Assembly: GCA_003021085.1 (NCBI GenBank)
Contig: PXRE01000014.1
Location: 62,001-126,000, forward strand
DNA: 64,000 bases
Direction: 5' to 3'
Origin: Halobacteriales archaeon QS_1_68_20
Lineage (GTDB): Archaea; Halobacteriota; Halobacteria; Halobacteriales; PXRE01
The notes under the pieces were generated by a model that saw nothing but the letters and a program-made list of their open reading frames with translations, had not been told where the DNA came from and searched no databases. Shown one piece after another: positions 8,441 through 18,466 of this stretch. The position numbers were made by a program, and so were the translations under genes. Numbering within the stretch: the stretch's first letter is position 1; the number at the start of each line of letters is the position of its first letter.

Positions 8441-8608
8441 GTACGCCGGTAAGGTTGGCTTACGGTTAAAGCGAAACGGCCGTTTCGACCGTTCACCGGC
8501 GAGAAAACGGTCGTGAACGGAGTCACTCCAGCACCACCGTCTCTCCGGGTTCCGGCCGCGACGACGTTTCCGAAGGGGGTTTATCGCTCGCCCGCCGACC
8601 GCCTGACG

Positions 8609-9529
8609 ATGCTGCAGGTGACGTTCCTCGGGACCGCGGGCGCCGTTCCGACGACCGAGCGCAACCCCAGCGCGGTCGCCGTCAACCGCGACGGCGACCG
8701 GCTGCTGTTCGACGTCGGCGAGGGCACCCAGCGCCAGATGATGCGGTTCGGTACCGGGTTCGCGGTCTCGGACGTGTTCGTCACCCACGCCCACGGCGAC
8801 CACGTCCTGGGGTTGCCCGGCCTCCTCCAGACCATGGACTTCAACGACCGGGAGGCACCGCTGACCGTCCACGTCCCCGAGGGCGAGCGGTCGACGATCA
8901 GGTCCGTCGCCCGGGTCGCTGATACCGACCCCTCGTTTCGCCTCCGGTTCGAGGCGGTCGCTCCCGGGGAGGTCGCCCTGCGTGCCGAGGACTACGAGGT
9001 CCGGGCCTTCGAGGTCGACCACGACGCGACCGCGGTCGGCTACGCCCTCGTCGAGGACGACCGCAAGGGGAAGTTCGACCGCGAGAAGGCCGAGCACGAA
9101 CTCGACATCCCGCCCGGTCCGAAGTACTCGAAACTCCACCGCGGCGAACCCGTCGAGCACGACGGCCGGACCGTCCATCCCGACGAGGTGGTCGGCCCTC
9201 CGCGACCGGGTCGGCGGGTCGTCTACACCGGCGACACCCGACCGGCGGCGACGGCCGCTGAGGCCGCCGAGGACGCCGACCTGCTGATCCACGACGCCAC
9301 CTTCGCGGACGACCGCGCCGAGCGGGCCGCCAAGACGGCGCACTCGACCGCGCGGCAGGCGGCCGCGCTCGCGGACCGCGCCGGGGTCAAACGGCTCGCG
9401 CTCACGCACGTCTCTTCGCGGTACGCCGGCGAAGCCTCGAGGATGGCCGAGGAGGCCGGGGCGGCCTTCGACGGCGAGGTCCACCTCGCCCACGACGGCC
9501 TCGAACTCGACGTCCCGTACCCAGACTGA
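8609..9529 (+). CDS. rnz: Ribonuclease Z (tRNA 3' processing endonuclease)
   Basis: Metallo-beta-lactamase-fold nuclease that removes the 3' trailer of precursor tRNAs. The 306-residue length is standard. Zinc ligands are seen in THAHGDHVLGLPG (HxHxDH) near residue 55, in a VDHDATAVGY segment, in YTGDTRP and in LTHVSSRY. The segment around PPGPKYSKLHRGEPV is the RNase Z-specific exosite region. TTTATC at 8580-8585 is centred 26 nt upstream of the ATG, consistent with a leaderless mRNA. It is divergent from the DUF4382 lipoprotein. Confidence 0.95.
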   Translation: MLQVTFLGTAGAVPTTERNPSAVAVNRDGDRLLFDVGEGTQRQMMRFGTGFAVSDVFVTHAHGDHVLGLPGLLQTMDFNDREAPLTVHVPEGERSTIRSVARVADTDPSFRLRFEAVAPGEVALRAEDYEVRAFEVDHDATAVGYALVEDDRKGKFDREKAEHELDIPPGPKYSKLHRGEPVEHDGRTVHPDEVVGPPRPGRRVVYTGDTRPAATAAEAAEDADLLIHDATFADDRAERAAKTAHSTARQAAALADRAGVKRLALTHVSSRYAGEASRMAEEAGAAFDGEVHLAHDGLELDVPYPD

Positions 9530-9686
9530 ATCTAAAACCGGCGACATCTCCCCCTCTGGCACTCACAGGCGAATATTATTCTAACAATTACTTAATTAAT
9601 ATTATATAATATGTTCTCATATAGTTATAAATTAATGGGGATATTGGGCAGATAGACTGATGAGCGTGTTAGTCGACTGGCGGTGT

Positions 9687-10685
9687 ATGCCGTGTCCCCA
9701 TCACAGGTCCGACGAGGATCGAGGCATCGATCGGCGCGAGTTCATGAAACCTGCCCTGGCAATCGGTGGCACCAGCGCCCTGGCGGCCGCGAAGGCCCGG
9801 GCGCACGACGACGCTCCCCACGGGACGCCTGCGCCGGGGACCGACGACCCGGACTCGTTGCCCGACCGCCAGTACGCCTGGAACGACTTCTTAGCGAAAA
9901 CCGACGTAACCGACCTGACGAAGACGCCGAAACACCACCTGCAGTTCATGCTCGACTACGTCGGCGACGGGACCCCGACCGAGGACGAACGCGAGCAGGT
10001 CGAGACCGCGCTCCGAACGCTGGAACGGGCGTGCGAGTGGAGCAACGAGGGGCTGGTGTTCACGCTCGGGTACTCGCCGTCGGACTTCGACCGCTTCGAC
10101 GAGGACCTCCCCGAGGGGACCGGACTTCTCCGACCCGAACGGATGATCGAGGAGGCCGACATCGCCCGTAGCGGCGACATCGAGGTCGACGATTACGACG
10201 CGCACATGCACCTTGCGAGCAAGCACGCCCACGTGCTCCTCGAGGTCGAAGAGGCGCTGTTCGGGAACGTCGACGAGGTCAACGGCGTCCAGATGGAGGC
10301 GACCTTCGAGTGCGTCTTCGAGAAGCGGGACCGCCGGACCGGCTTCATCGGCAACCCCCACGACCAGTGGGAGGAGCACGTCCCGGGCAAGAACCCCATC
10401 CCAGAGGACGCGGCCGACCACGGCGTCGTCGGCCACGCCCAGAAACTCGCCCGGGCCCGCGAGGAGGACGGCACGCCCGATGCTCCGGCGAGATTTCCCG
10501 TCGACCGACGGCGACCGTGCGCACACCCAGTTTATCTCCAACCAGCGGACGATCCAGGACTTCATCGACGTGCGGAAGGCGATGGCGTTCGTGAATCCCG
10601 ACGACGACAGACCCGCCGAGTCCGAGGTAAACCTCAAGGCAGACGGCATCCAGGGGTACTTCCAGGTCCAGAGCCGCCTTCCTGA
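9687..10685 (+). pseudogene. Broken gene for a Tat-exported protein (single-base frameshift, degraded 3' end)
   Basis: The N-terminus MPCPHHRSDEDRGIDRREFM is a Tat signal, followed by about 260 residues with MHLASKHAHVLLEVEEALFG and QWEEHVPGKNPIPED. This resembles a haloarchaeal Tat protein family related to Dyp-type peroxidase-like folds (tentative). Near base 10479 the frame breaks: removing one base gives GTPMLRRDFPSTDGDRAHTQ and a good continuation to QGYFQVQSR in the next frame. After about 10680 the protein-like character fades and no proper stop follows, since that frame runs open into the PhzF gene. So there is at least one frameshift and probably a lost 3' end. Confidence 0.65.
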
Positions 10686-10848
10686 TTCCGCCGCGGGGCC
10701 TGCGCGCTCCCGCCGGCCCGACCCTGAGTGGCTCAGGCCATCGACGACCGGCTTCGAGGCGGGACATAACCGGCACCTCCGGCGGTCGACTCCTCGCCCG
10801 GTCGCCGGCCATCCGTGCGCTTTTGTCTTGCGGCGACGACTCTCGCCC

Positions 10849-11730
10849 ATGTCCCATCCGCTCTACGTCGTCGACGTCTTCGCCGAGCGCAAGTACGCCG
10901 GCAACCAGCTAGCGGTCGTCGAGGACGCCGCGGACCTCGGCGACGAGACGATGCTGGCGATCACCCGCGAGACGAACTACTCGGAGGCGACGTTCGTCGA
11001 GTCGACGTCCCCGACCGACGGGGCCTGGGACGTCCGCATCTTCACGCCGGGCGGCGAGATTCCGTTCGCCGGGCACCCGACGCTCGGGACTGCCTACGTG
11101 ATCCGCGAGCACCTGGCCGACGACCCGGGCGACGAGGTCGTCCTGAACCTCGGCGTCGGCCGGATTCCGGTCCGGGTCGAGGAGGTCGACGGCGAGGAGA
11201 CGCTGTGGATGTCCCAGCGTACCCCCGAGTTCGGCGAGGAACTGGCCCACGACGACCTGGCCGAGGTCCTCGGCCTCGACGCCGACCAGCTGGACGACGA
11301 GTGGCCGGTCCAGGTCGTCTCGACGGGGCTTCCAACCATCGTCGTCCCGCTGGTCGACCGCGCGGCACTGACGGACATCGATCTGGACCGGGCGGCCTAC
11401 GACGCGGTGACCGGCGACCGCGACGCGAAGAACGTCCTGGCGTTCTGTCCGGACCCCCACCAGGAGGACAACGACCTCGCGGTCCGGACGTTCGCGCCGG
11501 GCCACGGCGTCCCCGAGGACCCCGCGACCGGGTCCTCGAACGGGTGCCTGGCGGCCTACCTCGCCCGGCACCGGTTCTTCGGGGACGCCTCGGTGTCGGC
11601 CCGCGTCGAGCAGGGCTACGAGCTGGACCGTCCGTCGCTGTTGCACCTGGAAGCCGAGGACGACGGCGACTCGGTGGCGGTAGAGGTCGGTGGCAGCGTC
11701 GTCCCGGTGGTAGAAGGGCGGTTGCTCTAG
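10849..11730 (+). CDS. PhzF-family isomerase/epimerase-like enzyme
   Basis: 293-residue protein of the PhzF/YddE family (diaminopimelate-epimerase fold). The N-terminal domain opens with HPLYVVDVFAERKYAGNQLA, and the catalytic Glu is expected in RETNYSEATFV (about residue 45). GEIPFAGHPTLGTAYV is a conserved core motif, and the C-terminal domain has GVPEDPATGSSNGCLAAYL. Family members include PhzF isomerase, but most are of unknown substrate; no phenazine genes are nearby. The ATG at 10849 fits the family start. Confidence 0.9.
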   Translation: MSHPLYVVDVFAERKYAGNQLAVVEDAADLGDETMLAITRETNYSEATFVESTSPTDGAWDVRIFTPGGEIPFAGHPTLGTAYVIREHLADDPGDEVVLNLGVGRIPVRVEEVDGEETLWMSQRTPEFGEELAHDDLAEVLGLDADQLDDEWPVQVVSTGLPTIVVPLVDRAALTDIDLDRAAYDAVTGDRDAKNVLAFCPDPHQEDNDLAVRTFAPGHGVPEDPATGSSNGCLAAYLARHRFFGDASVSARVEQGYELDRPSLLHLEAEDDGDSVAVEVGGSVVPVVEGRLL

Positions 11731-11963
11731 CGGGCGAGCGGTATCGAGTCCCGGGGGGCTATTCGGGATGCTTCCGGACGCCACGGAGTAGCGGACAGGC
11801 GGCGCGTGCCGGTCCCGTGGAGCGGCGCGCCGCACGACCGCCTCGACCGCTCCACGGTTGGGGTCAGGTCACGGCGAGCGTGGCCGCGCCTTCGCTGATA
11901 AACGTTCGTCCCGCGCCGGCGTCCTCTCCCCGGGACGTATCGCCCTTTTCAGTCTCGCCGAAG

Positions 11964-11971
11964 TATTTAAA
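11964..11971 (+). promoter_or_regulatory. TATA box for the membrane protein gene at 11997
   Basis: TATTTAAA is centred about 29 nt before the ATG at 11997, consistent with a leaderless or near-leaderless transcript. Confidence 0.55.
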
Positions 11972-11996
11972 GATCGACCGGTCGACGTGCCGGCCG

Positions 11997-13706
11997 ATGC
12001 TCGACCCCGAACGGGAGGCAGCGTCGCTCGTCGGCCGCAATCCGGGCTTGCTCGTCGGCGGGGGCCTCGTCACCATACTCGGCGTGATGGCGTACGGCCT
12101 CGCGTGGTGCGTCGTCCAGGGTACGTCCCTGCCGGAATGGGCGGCCCTGTTGCTCGTCGTCGCGGTCGGCGGAGCGGTCCGGGTCGTCCTGTTGCCGTTC
12201 CCGCTTGCGGGCCTGTACGCCGCGGCCCGGCGTGCGCGCGAGGACCCCGACGGAACGGCGACGACGCTCGCGGTGCTGGGCGGCGCCGTGCGGAACTACC
12301 GCCGACTGTTCGGTGCGACCGTCGTCGCCCGCCTGGTCACCGCCGCGCTCGCGGTGCCGCTGTTCGGCCTCCTCCTGACCGGAGACACCCTGCTCACCGC
12401 CGCCCAGTACGCCCGCGGTGGCGACCCCCTGGGGGTGTTCCTGGGCAACCGAGGTTCGGTGGTCCTCGTCGTCCTGCTGGCGGGCGCCCTCGCCCGCCTC
12501 GCGGTCGCGTTCTACGACCTCCCGGTGCTGTTCGCGGGCGTGGCACGCTCCCGTGGCTGGCGAACGGGCCTGCGGTTCACCCGTCGCCGGCCGCGGGCGC
12601 TCGCCAGGTACGGCGCGGGCCGGGCGTTGCTGTGGTCGCCCGTCGTCCTCGGCCCGCTCGCGGCCGACCGCGTCCTGCGGCGAATGAAGACGGCGACGAC
12701 GGAGCCAGTGGAGGTCCTCGCGGTGCTGGGGGTCATCTGGCTCGGGGTCGTCGCCGTCGTCGCCGCGCTGACGCTTGTCGCGGTCCACCACGTCGTCGTC
12801 TACGGGCGCGCCGTCGAACCGTTCCTGCGCGAACCGACCCCGACGGGGTCCGGTACCAGCCGAGCAACGTCCCCGGTCGCCTCCCCCGGCGGACGAGAGG
12901 CCGACAGCGACGGGGGCCGGAGTCGTCGCCGGGTGGCAGTGACGGGGCTCGCGGCACTGCTCGTGACCGCGACGGTCGTCAGCGGCGCCGCCGTCAGGAT
13001 CGCCGACGTCCGGCCGATGCCGGGCGACGACGTACGGCCGGTCACCGAATCGATGGACGCCGGGACCATCGTCGAGAACGCTCGCCTCGCGACGGCCACG
13101 ACGAGCCACCGGGGCGTCGTTCGGACCTACGAGGTCGACGAGATGACCGGTGAACGCTCACGATCACAGTCCATGACGTACTTGCTCGACCGGGAGGACC
13201 GCCAGTACGTTGGGAGGGGTACTAACTCCGACACGTACGCAAGCGACAGCACGGCTGCAAGTAACTTCGACGGGATCGTCCTGCCGTTCCACGACGAATT
13301 CGATGCGCTCGGAACTGAACGCAACCGCTGGACCGTGGCTCCGACGCCCGGGTACGCGGAAATCGTGCCACTCGTTTTCGAACAGCCGAGCCTCGTCGTT
13401 CCCCCGGGCGACGACTGGCGGATCGTCGACCGCTCCGACGGGCGCGTGGTCGTCGGGTACGAGGCCAGCGAACGACCCGGCGTCGATCCCAACGGCACGT
13501 ACGTACGGCAACGGGCCAGGGTCCACGTCGACGCCGACACCGGCCGGCCGACGAAGTCGGTCAAGCGCCTCTCCCACGTCACCTACGCCGAGAACGGGAC
13601 CGTAACCGAACACGAAGCGGAGGTTACCGTCGTCGAGTTCACCGATTACGGCGAAACGGACGCGGAACGACCGGACGAACTCGGCGACAGGAGCCTCCTG
13701 GAGTGA
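11997..13706 (+). CDS. Large membrane protein with external C-terminal domain
   Basis: 569 residues. The N-terminal half (about 15-280) has around six hydrophobic helices, with cytoplasmic Arg-rich loops such as RSRGWRTGLRFTRRRPR; it resembles haloarchaeal glycerophosphoryl-diester-type membrane domains of unknown role. A charged linker leads to another helix near residue 315 (VTGLAALLVTATVVSGAAV). The remaining 240 residues are probably extracellular and rich in beta strands, beginning TIVENARLATATTSHRG. That external part resembles outer-membrane-lipoprotein-sorting-like domains found on haloarchaeal surfaces, though weakly. Function unknown. Confidence 0.75.
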   Translation: MLDPEREAASLVGRNPGLLVGGGLVTILGVMAYGLAWCVVQGTSLPEWAALLLVVAVGGAVRVVLLPFPLAGLYAAARRAREDPDGTATTLAVLGGAVRNYRRLFGATVVARLVTAALAVPLFGLLLTGDTLLTAAQYARGGDPLGVFLGNRGSVVLVVLLAGALARLAVAFYDLPVLFAGVARSRGWRTGLRFTRRRPRALARYGAGRALLWSPVVLGPLAADRVLRRMKTATTEPVEVLAVLGVIWLGVVAVVAALTLVAVHHVVVYGRAVEPFLREPTPTGSGTSRATSPVASPGGREADSDGGRSRRRVAVTGLAALLVTATVVSGAAVRIADVRPMPGDDVRPVTESMDAGTIVENARLATATTSHRGVVRTYEVDEMTGERSRSQSMTYLLDREDRQYVGRGTNSDTYASDSTAASNFDGIVLPFHDEFDALGTERNRWTVAPTPGYAEIVPLVFEQPSLVVPPGDDWRIVDRSDGRVVVGYEASERPGVDPNGTYVRQRARVHVDADTGRPTKSVKRLSHVTYAENGTVTEHEAEVTVVEFTDYGETDAERPDELGDRSLLE

Positions 13707-13726
13707 CTGGCGGACCTGGTGTTCTA

Positions 13727-14176
13727 CTAGCGGAACTCGTCGGCGCTGACTCGCACGACGACCGTCTCCTCGACGTCCCGCAGGTCGTACGCGGGGAGTT
13801 CGCCGTCCTGGCGCTGGACGTACAGCGGTTCGACGAGTTCCCCGTCCACGAGGCCGTACACCTTGCAGTAGACGTCGGTCTCCTCCGGCGGGAGGTTCCC
13901 GTCGCGGACCTTCGTGGCGAGGTCCCGCGAGAGCCACTCGTCCTCGCTGATGGAGGGTTCGAGCACGAGCGCTTCGTCGGCGAACCGCACGAGGTACCAG
14001 TTCAGGTCGTTCAGCAGGGAGACGGCGGCCCCCAGGCTCACCGTCTCGACGGCCACCGAATTCTCGAACGGCGCCGCCAGGTCGTAGGTCGACAGCGCCT
14101 CCCGTGAGGTCTCTCGCGAGAGCAACTCCCGGCGCAGGTCGACCTCCGGGTCGCCGACGATGCACACCCGCGTCAC
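13727..14176 (-). CDS. Conserved haloarchaeal protein (DUF5804-like)
   Basis: 149-residue acidic cytosolic protein starting MTRVCIVGDPEVDLRRELLS. It has a compact alpha/beta look with the segment LNWYLVRFADEALVLEPSIS and a C-terminus ending VVRVSADEF. I recognise it only as a small haloarchaeal conserved family, probably DUF5804, of unknown function. It follows thiI on the same strand with a gap of about 55 nt, so cotranscription from a shared upstream promoter is unlikely but possible in the reverse order. Confidence 0.7.
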   Translation of the reverse strand: MTRVCIVGDPEVDLRRELLSRETSREALSTYDLAAPFENSVAVETVSLGAAVSLLNDLNWYLVRFADEALVLEPSISEDEWLSRDLATKVRDGNLPPEETDVYCKVYGLVDGELVEPLYVQRQDGELPAYDLRDVEETVVVRVSADEFR

Positions 14177-14230
14177 GGTTTAGCGCTGGGCGCCGTCGGC
14201 CAACTACCTTGCGGTCACGGTCGGACCCGA

Positions 14231-15427
14231 TTAGATACCCGGCGCGTCCGCGGGCGCCAGCGGGTCCACGCGCTCGGCGTCAGCGACCACCTCACTGGCC
14301 CGGTCCAGCAGGTCGTCGGGTTCGTGGTCCAGCAACCGCTCCAGCGAGGCGTTGGTCTCGACCCGGTCGGGAGCGATGCGGTAACAGCCAGCGGGGATGG
14401 TCGAGTCGGTGTAGGTCCCGATCCCCTGGGCCAGGTCGGTGATCTCCTGTTTGTCCATCGTCAGCAACGGCCGGTGGATCGGCAGGTCCGTGACGCGGGA
14501 GGTTACCGCGACGTTGCGGGTCGTCTGGCTGGACTTCTGGCCGATGGCCTCCCCGGTGACGATGCCGTCGGCGCCGACGCGCTCGGCCACCGCCTCGCCC
14601 ACGCGGTACATGAACCGCCGATAGGAGAGCATCCGACCCTGCTCCATCTCCGCGACCAGGTCCGCGACCGCGTCACCTGCGGGGACGACCCAGGTGGTGA
14701 GGTCGAAGTTGGGGGCGTACCGCTCGAGGCTCCCGACGGTCGTCAGCGCCCGTGCGCGATGGTCCGGACCACCGTACTCCCCCAGGTCGAGGTACACCGG
14801 GACCACGGGACTGCCGCGTTTCATCGCCAGGTACGCCGCCACCGGCGAGTCGATGCCGCCGCTGACCAGCGCAACGAGGGGGCGCTGGCTCCCGAGCGGC
14901 AGGCCGCCCGGTCCCCGGCGTTTCTCCAGGTAGACGAACGCCTCGGCCTCGCGGACCTCCACGCCGAAGGTGAGGTCGGGGTCGTCGAGGTCGACCTCGG
15001 GGTCGAACTCGTCGGCGACGGCGTCCCAGACGGCCGCGCCGCCCGCCCCCTCGACGTCCTCGCTCGTGAAGTCGTGATCGCCAGCGCGGGAGGCGTCGAC
15101 GGCGAAGGTCCCACCGTCGTAGACGGCCGCGGCGGTCTCCGCGAGGGCGTCGACGACGGCGTCGAGGTCGGGGGCGACCGAGCGGGCGCCGCTGGCGTTG
15201 GCGACCCCGAAGGCGTCCGTTGCGGCGTCTAGCGCTGATTCGACCTCGTCGGTACGGATCAGTGGCCGGGTCCAGTGCTGTTCGACGTCGCCGTCGACGC
15301 CGCGGTCGGCGAGCAGCGCCCGGAGGTTCTCCACCAGCAGGTCCTCCATGCGCCGCTGGACGCGGGCGCTCTTGGTGCTGGCGTCGCCGTACCTGACGAC
15401 GACCGTGTCGGCCCCCGGCGGAAGCAT
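14231..15427 (-). CDS. thiI: tRNA 4-thiouridine synthetase ThiI
   Basis: Adenylates U8 of tRNA and replaces its oxygen with sulfur; family members also feed thiazole synthesis. The 398-residue protein has a ferredoxin-like/THUMP N-terminus (about 1-165) and a PP-loop ATPase domain with VALVSGGIDSPVAAYLAMKR (about 185-204) and GQKSSQTTRNV. No rhodanese domain follows, as is usual in archaea, where another sulfur donor is used. A Cys in IPAGCYRIAPDR near the C-terminus may be the catalytic thiol. The ATG is preceded by a TTTATCC-like box on the minus strand. Confidence 0.95.
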   Translation of the reverse strand: MLPPGADTVVVRYGDASTKSARVQRRMEDLLVENLRALLADRGVDGDVEQHWTRPLIRTDEVESALDAATDAFGVANASGARSVAPDLDAVVDALAETAAAVYDGGTFAVDASRAGDHDFTSEDVEGAGGAAVWDAVADEFDPEVDLDDPDLTFGVEVREAEAFVYLEKRRGPGGLPLGSQRPLVALVSGGIDSPVAAYLAMKRGSPVVPVYLDLGEYGGPDHRARALTTVGSLERYAPNFDLTTWVVPAGDAVADLVAEMEQGRMLSYRRFMYRVGEAVAERVGADGIVTGEAIGQKSSQTTRNVAVTSRVTDLPIHRPLLTMDKQEITDLAQGIGTYTDSTIPAGCYRIAPDRVETNASLERLLDHEPDDLLDRASEVVADAERVDPLAPADAPGI

Positions 15428-15504
15428 GTGCGGACGTATCCGTCGGCCGGATAAACAGTCTTCGAAGCGGAAGCTATACGGCGGCCGTCCCCGACCGTCG
15501 GAGC

Positions 15505-15723
15505 GTGCTCGACCGCGACGTCTACGCCGCCTGGTCGTACCTCCTCGCGCTCGTCGCGGCGTTCACGGCGGCGCTGGCCACCCTCCTGGTCCCGGACGCC
15601 GTCGCCTCGGCCGTCGGCGCCGACGGACTGGACGCCGTCCGACTTGTGAGCGCACTGGGACTGATCGGCCTGCTCGCGGTGGCTAGCTGGGCGAGCGAGC
15701 GCACGCCGCAGGAACGGCGGTGA
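15505..15723 (+). CDS. Small two-helix membrane protein
   Basis: 72 residues from a GTG start. There are two hydrophobic helices (about 9-30 and 44-63) separated by a short acidic loop, and a basic C-terminal tail ending ASERTPQERR. Haloarchaeal genomes have many such conserved small membrane proteins, and no function can be assigned. It is divergent from thiI by about 75 nt. Confidence 0.55.
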   Translation: MLDRDVYAAWSYLLALVAAFTAALATLLVPDAVASAVGADGLDAVRLVSALGLIGLLAVASWASERTPQERR

Positions 15724-15846
15724 TCCACGCCACGGCCCGGCCGTTCCCCGACCTCGCCGCCTGCTCGCGAATTCCGAGAGCGGACGGGAGAGCACCCGAT
15801 TTTCCGCCACAAGCTATTAGTGTTATTTAATTTATATTCTGTTATT

Positions 15847-17178
15847 ATGTCTGGAGAGAGCGGAAACGAGGGCGGTCCAGGCCGGGACGAACCGGACGGA
15901 AACGGACGGCGGGCGGGCGACGAACCGCGCGAGGGCGGGCACGGCGAAGCGCCGTCGACCCTCGACCGGCGGGGAGTGCTGACGGACGCGATGGACGGGC
16001 GGCGGCCGAACTTCCTGCAGTCGGAGTCGCCGTCGGACGACGCCTCCTGGACCGACCGGGTTGGAGCCATCACGCGGCGTGGTGCGCTCTCGGCCCTCGG
16101 GGCGGGAGCGCTGTTCGGGACCGACTTCCTGAGTACGGTCCGCGGGGCCAGTCCGAAGACGGTCGAGATCCCCGCGCTCCTCTCCGGAGACAGCGTCGTA
16201 AAGTACGAGAAGGTGTCCGAGGACTGGGTCCAGCACCGCGAGCAGGCCCGGACGGCCAAGCGAAAGCTCGTCGACGCCGTCGGCAACCGGCCGGACGTGT
16301 TCTCGGTTGGCCTGACCCAAGGTGAGGGACGCTACGGCGGCGAGCGGGGCTTCCGGATCAGGGTCCAGTCGACCGACCCGGCGCAGGCGAGGGACCTGCC
16401 GGACAGCGTGGAGGACGTGCCGGTCGCCGTTGAGTCGGCCCCGGAGAGCCACGGCCCAGGGGGCTGTAACAACGCCTACGACGAGGAGTACGCAGTCGGC
16501 GGCGAGGTCGTCGGCTGGACCGGCGGCGGCTACGGGACGGCAACCGCGGCCGTGAACTACGACTACAGCGACGAGACGTACCTCCTGCACTGTGCCCACG
16601 TGTTCTGGGACGACTGCGACGACGCGAAGAACAACTCCCTGTCGGGACGCGGTGCCCACCGCGGGACCTACTGCCAGTCCGGGCAGACCGGCATCGGCGA
16701 GGTGTCGTGGATGTGGGACCGCAAGGGCGACTACGTCCTGATCGAACCGGACGACGACTCGTCGTTCTGGCAGTACGTCGACGACAACTACGGCTACCCC
16801 GACATCGCGGGCCGGGTTAGCGAGTCCTACATCGACTACATGGCCTCGAACGGCGACGACGAACCCATCTACAGCATGGGCGCGACCGACGGCCGCACCG
16901 AGGGCGACATCATCACCTCCGACGTGAGCTTCACGTTCACCTGCATCAACTTCCGGGACGAGGGCGTGGAGGCGACGACGCAGTTCGCCAACGGCGACTC
17001 CGGCGGCCCGACGTGGTACAGTTACGACGGCGACGCCTACATCACGCACGTCAACTCCTACCGGTACTGGGACCACGGCACCGTCGAAACCTGCTGTAAC
17101 AACACCGCCCAATACGGGAACGCTCTCGGCACCGCAGGGTACTACATCCAGAACGACGAGCCCATCTCGTTCGGGTGA
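15847..17178 (+). CDS. Tat-exported chymotrypsin-like serine protease
   Basis: 443 residues. A charged N-region of about 76 residues precedes a Tat-like signal ITRRGALSALGAGALFG (R77, R78). A region of about residues 115-200 may be a propeptide. The catalytic triad is visible as His in HCAHVFWDDC (about 251), Asp in DYVLIEPDD (about 295) and Ser in ANGDSGGPTWY (about 386), the S1 signature. Several Cys pairs (GGCNN, HCAHVF, DDCDD, YCQSG, TCINF, TCCNN) suggest disulfides. The AT-rich leader holds a TATA-like stretch. It is expected to be an extracellular protease; the unusually long N-region is odd for a Tat signal. Confidence 0.85.
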   Translation: MSGESGNEGGPGRDEPDGNGRRAGDEPREGGHGEAPSTLDRRGVLTDAMDGRRPNFLQSESPSDDASWTDRVGAITRRGALSALGAGALFGTDFLSTVRGASPKTVEIPALLSGDSVVKYEKVSEDWVQHREQARTAKRKLVDAVGNRPDVFSVGLTQGEGRYGGERGFRIRVQSTDPAQARDLPDSVEDVPVAVESAPESHGPGGCNNAYDEEYAVGGEVVGWTGGGYGTATAAVNYDYSDETYLLHCAHVFWDDCDDAKNNSLSGRGAHRGTYCQSGQTGIGEVSWMWDRKGDYVLIEPDDDSSFWQYVDDNYGYPDIAGRVSESYIDYMASNGDDEPIYSMGATDGRTEGDIITSDVSFTFTCINFRDEGVEATTQFANGDSGGPTWYSYDGDAYITHVNSYRYWDHGTVETCCNNTAQYGNALGTAGYYIQNDEPISFG

Positions 17179-17228
17179 GAACCGCAGACCGACGCTTGCC
17201 GGGCGCGGCGAGCGTGGCGCCGCGGCGT

Positions 17229-18434
17229 TCAGAACGTCGTCAACTCGCCGTCGATGGTCCGCTCGGTGATCTCGCCGACGTTGGTGAGTTTCTCGTCGAT
17301 GACGTCGACGACCTCGGGTTCGACGTCTTCGACGTCCACGCCGTCGGCGGTGACGAGGTGGGCGTCGGCGACGTGGGGCTGGTCGATGGGGTGGCCGATC
17401 TGGCTGAGCAGGCGGATGCGGAGGTCGCGGATGTCCCCGACCTCGTCGACGACGGCGTGGGCCACGTCGTTGCTGAGCAGGTTGTAGATCTTCCCGATGT
17501 GGTTGACGGGGTTCTTGCCGCTGGTGGCCTCCAGGCTCATCGAGCGGTTGGGCGTGATGAGGCCGTTGGAGCGGTTGCCACGGCCGACGGATCCGTCGTC
17601 GCCCTGCTCGGCGCTGGTGCCGGTGACGGTGAGGTACACCGAGCCCTCGTCGTAGTCGTCGGCGGTGTTGACGTGGACGGTCACCTCGCGGTCGGTGTAC
17701 TCGCGGGCGAGGTCACCGACGTACTCGCGGACGCCCTCGACGACGTCGCGGTACTCCTCCAGGCCGGAGACGTGCCGGTCGATGATCGCGGCGGCGACGG
17801 TGACGTCCAGCTGGTCGCCCTCGCGCTTGCCCATGATCTTGATGTCCGGGCCGACCGCCGGTTGCTCCTTGGCGAACTGGGTGCGGAGGCGGCGCTCTGC
17901 GTTCAGGACGATCTCCTCGGTCTCGGTGAGCGGGGCGTGGCCGACGCCGAAACTGGTGTCGTTGGCCATCGGGATGCGGCGGCCGTCCTCGCCGAAGACG
18001 GCTTGCAGGTCACCGCTCCCCTCGCCCAGTTTCACGTCGACGACGACGTCGGTCCCGAACTCCAGTTCGGGGAGGTGCTCGCCGAGGTAGTCCCGGGCGG
18101 CCTCCAGCGCGAGGCGTTCGGCCGGGATCTTTGTCCCCTCGTACTCCTTGGTCGCCCGGCCGGTGATGAGCAGGTAGATCGGCTCCTGGATCTCGCCGCC
18201 GCCGTACGCGGGCGACGCCCGGCCGGCGACCAGTTGCGTCTCGTCGGTGTTGTGGTGCAGGACCTTGCCGACCCGCTCGCGGTACGCCTGGCAGAGTCGC
18301 CGGGAGACGCTCTCGGCGATGCCGTCGCAGATGGAGTCGGGGTGGCCGATCCCCTTTCGCTCGACGATCTCGACCTCCTGGTCCTCGACCGGGATCCGGT
18401 CGATGGGTTCGACCCGGATGTTGCGATCCGTCAT
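17229..18434 (-). CDS. metK: S-adenosylmethionine synthetase, archaeal type
   Basis: Makes S-adenosylmethionine from ATP and methionine. The 401-residue protein is the archaeal (MAT gamma) form, unrelated in detail to bacterial MetK. It shows [16 protein letters not shown] near the start, [12 protein letters not shown] in the middle, and the glycine/asparagine-rich [15 protein letters not shown] plus [14 protein letters not shown]. The ATG at 18434 is chosen over one at 18485 because family similarity begins there and a TATA box lies at the right distance. Confidence 0.97.
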   Translation of the reverse strand: MTDRNIRVEPIDRIPVEDQEVEIVERKGIGHPDSICDGIAESVSRRLCQAYRERVGKVLHHNTDETQLVAGRASPAYGGGEIQEPIYLLITGRATKEYEGTKIPAERLALEAARDYLGEHLPELEFGTDVVVDVKLGEGSGDLQAVFGEDGRRIPMANDTSFGVGHAPLTETEEIVLNAERRLRTQFAKEQPAVGPDIKIMGKREGDQLDVTVAAAIIDRHVSGLEEYRDVVEGVREYVGDLAREYTDREVTVHVNTADDYDEGSVYLTVTGTSAEQGDDGSVGRGNRSNGLITPNRSMSLEATSGKNPVNHIGKIYNLLSNDVAHAVVDEVGDIRDLRIRLLSQIGHPIDQPHVADAHLVTADGVDVEDVEPEVVDVIDEKLTNVGEITERTIDGELTTF

Positions 18435-18460
18435 TGCACGTTCGTTCGCCGGGGCCGGTT

Positions 18461-18466
18461 CTATAA
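18461..18466 (-). promoter_or_regulatory. TATA box of metK
   Basis: TTATAG on the minus strand is centred about 29 nt upstream of the metK ATG, supporting both the chosen start and a leaderless mRNA. Confidence 0.55.

Noticed and set aside
7436-9562. 708-codon minus-strand frame running from the lipoprotein through RNase Z
   Set aside because: Only the part from 8440 encodes a signal peptide and lipoprotein; the rest is a shadow of rnz.
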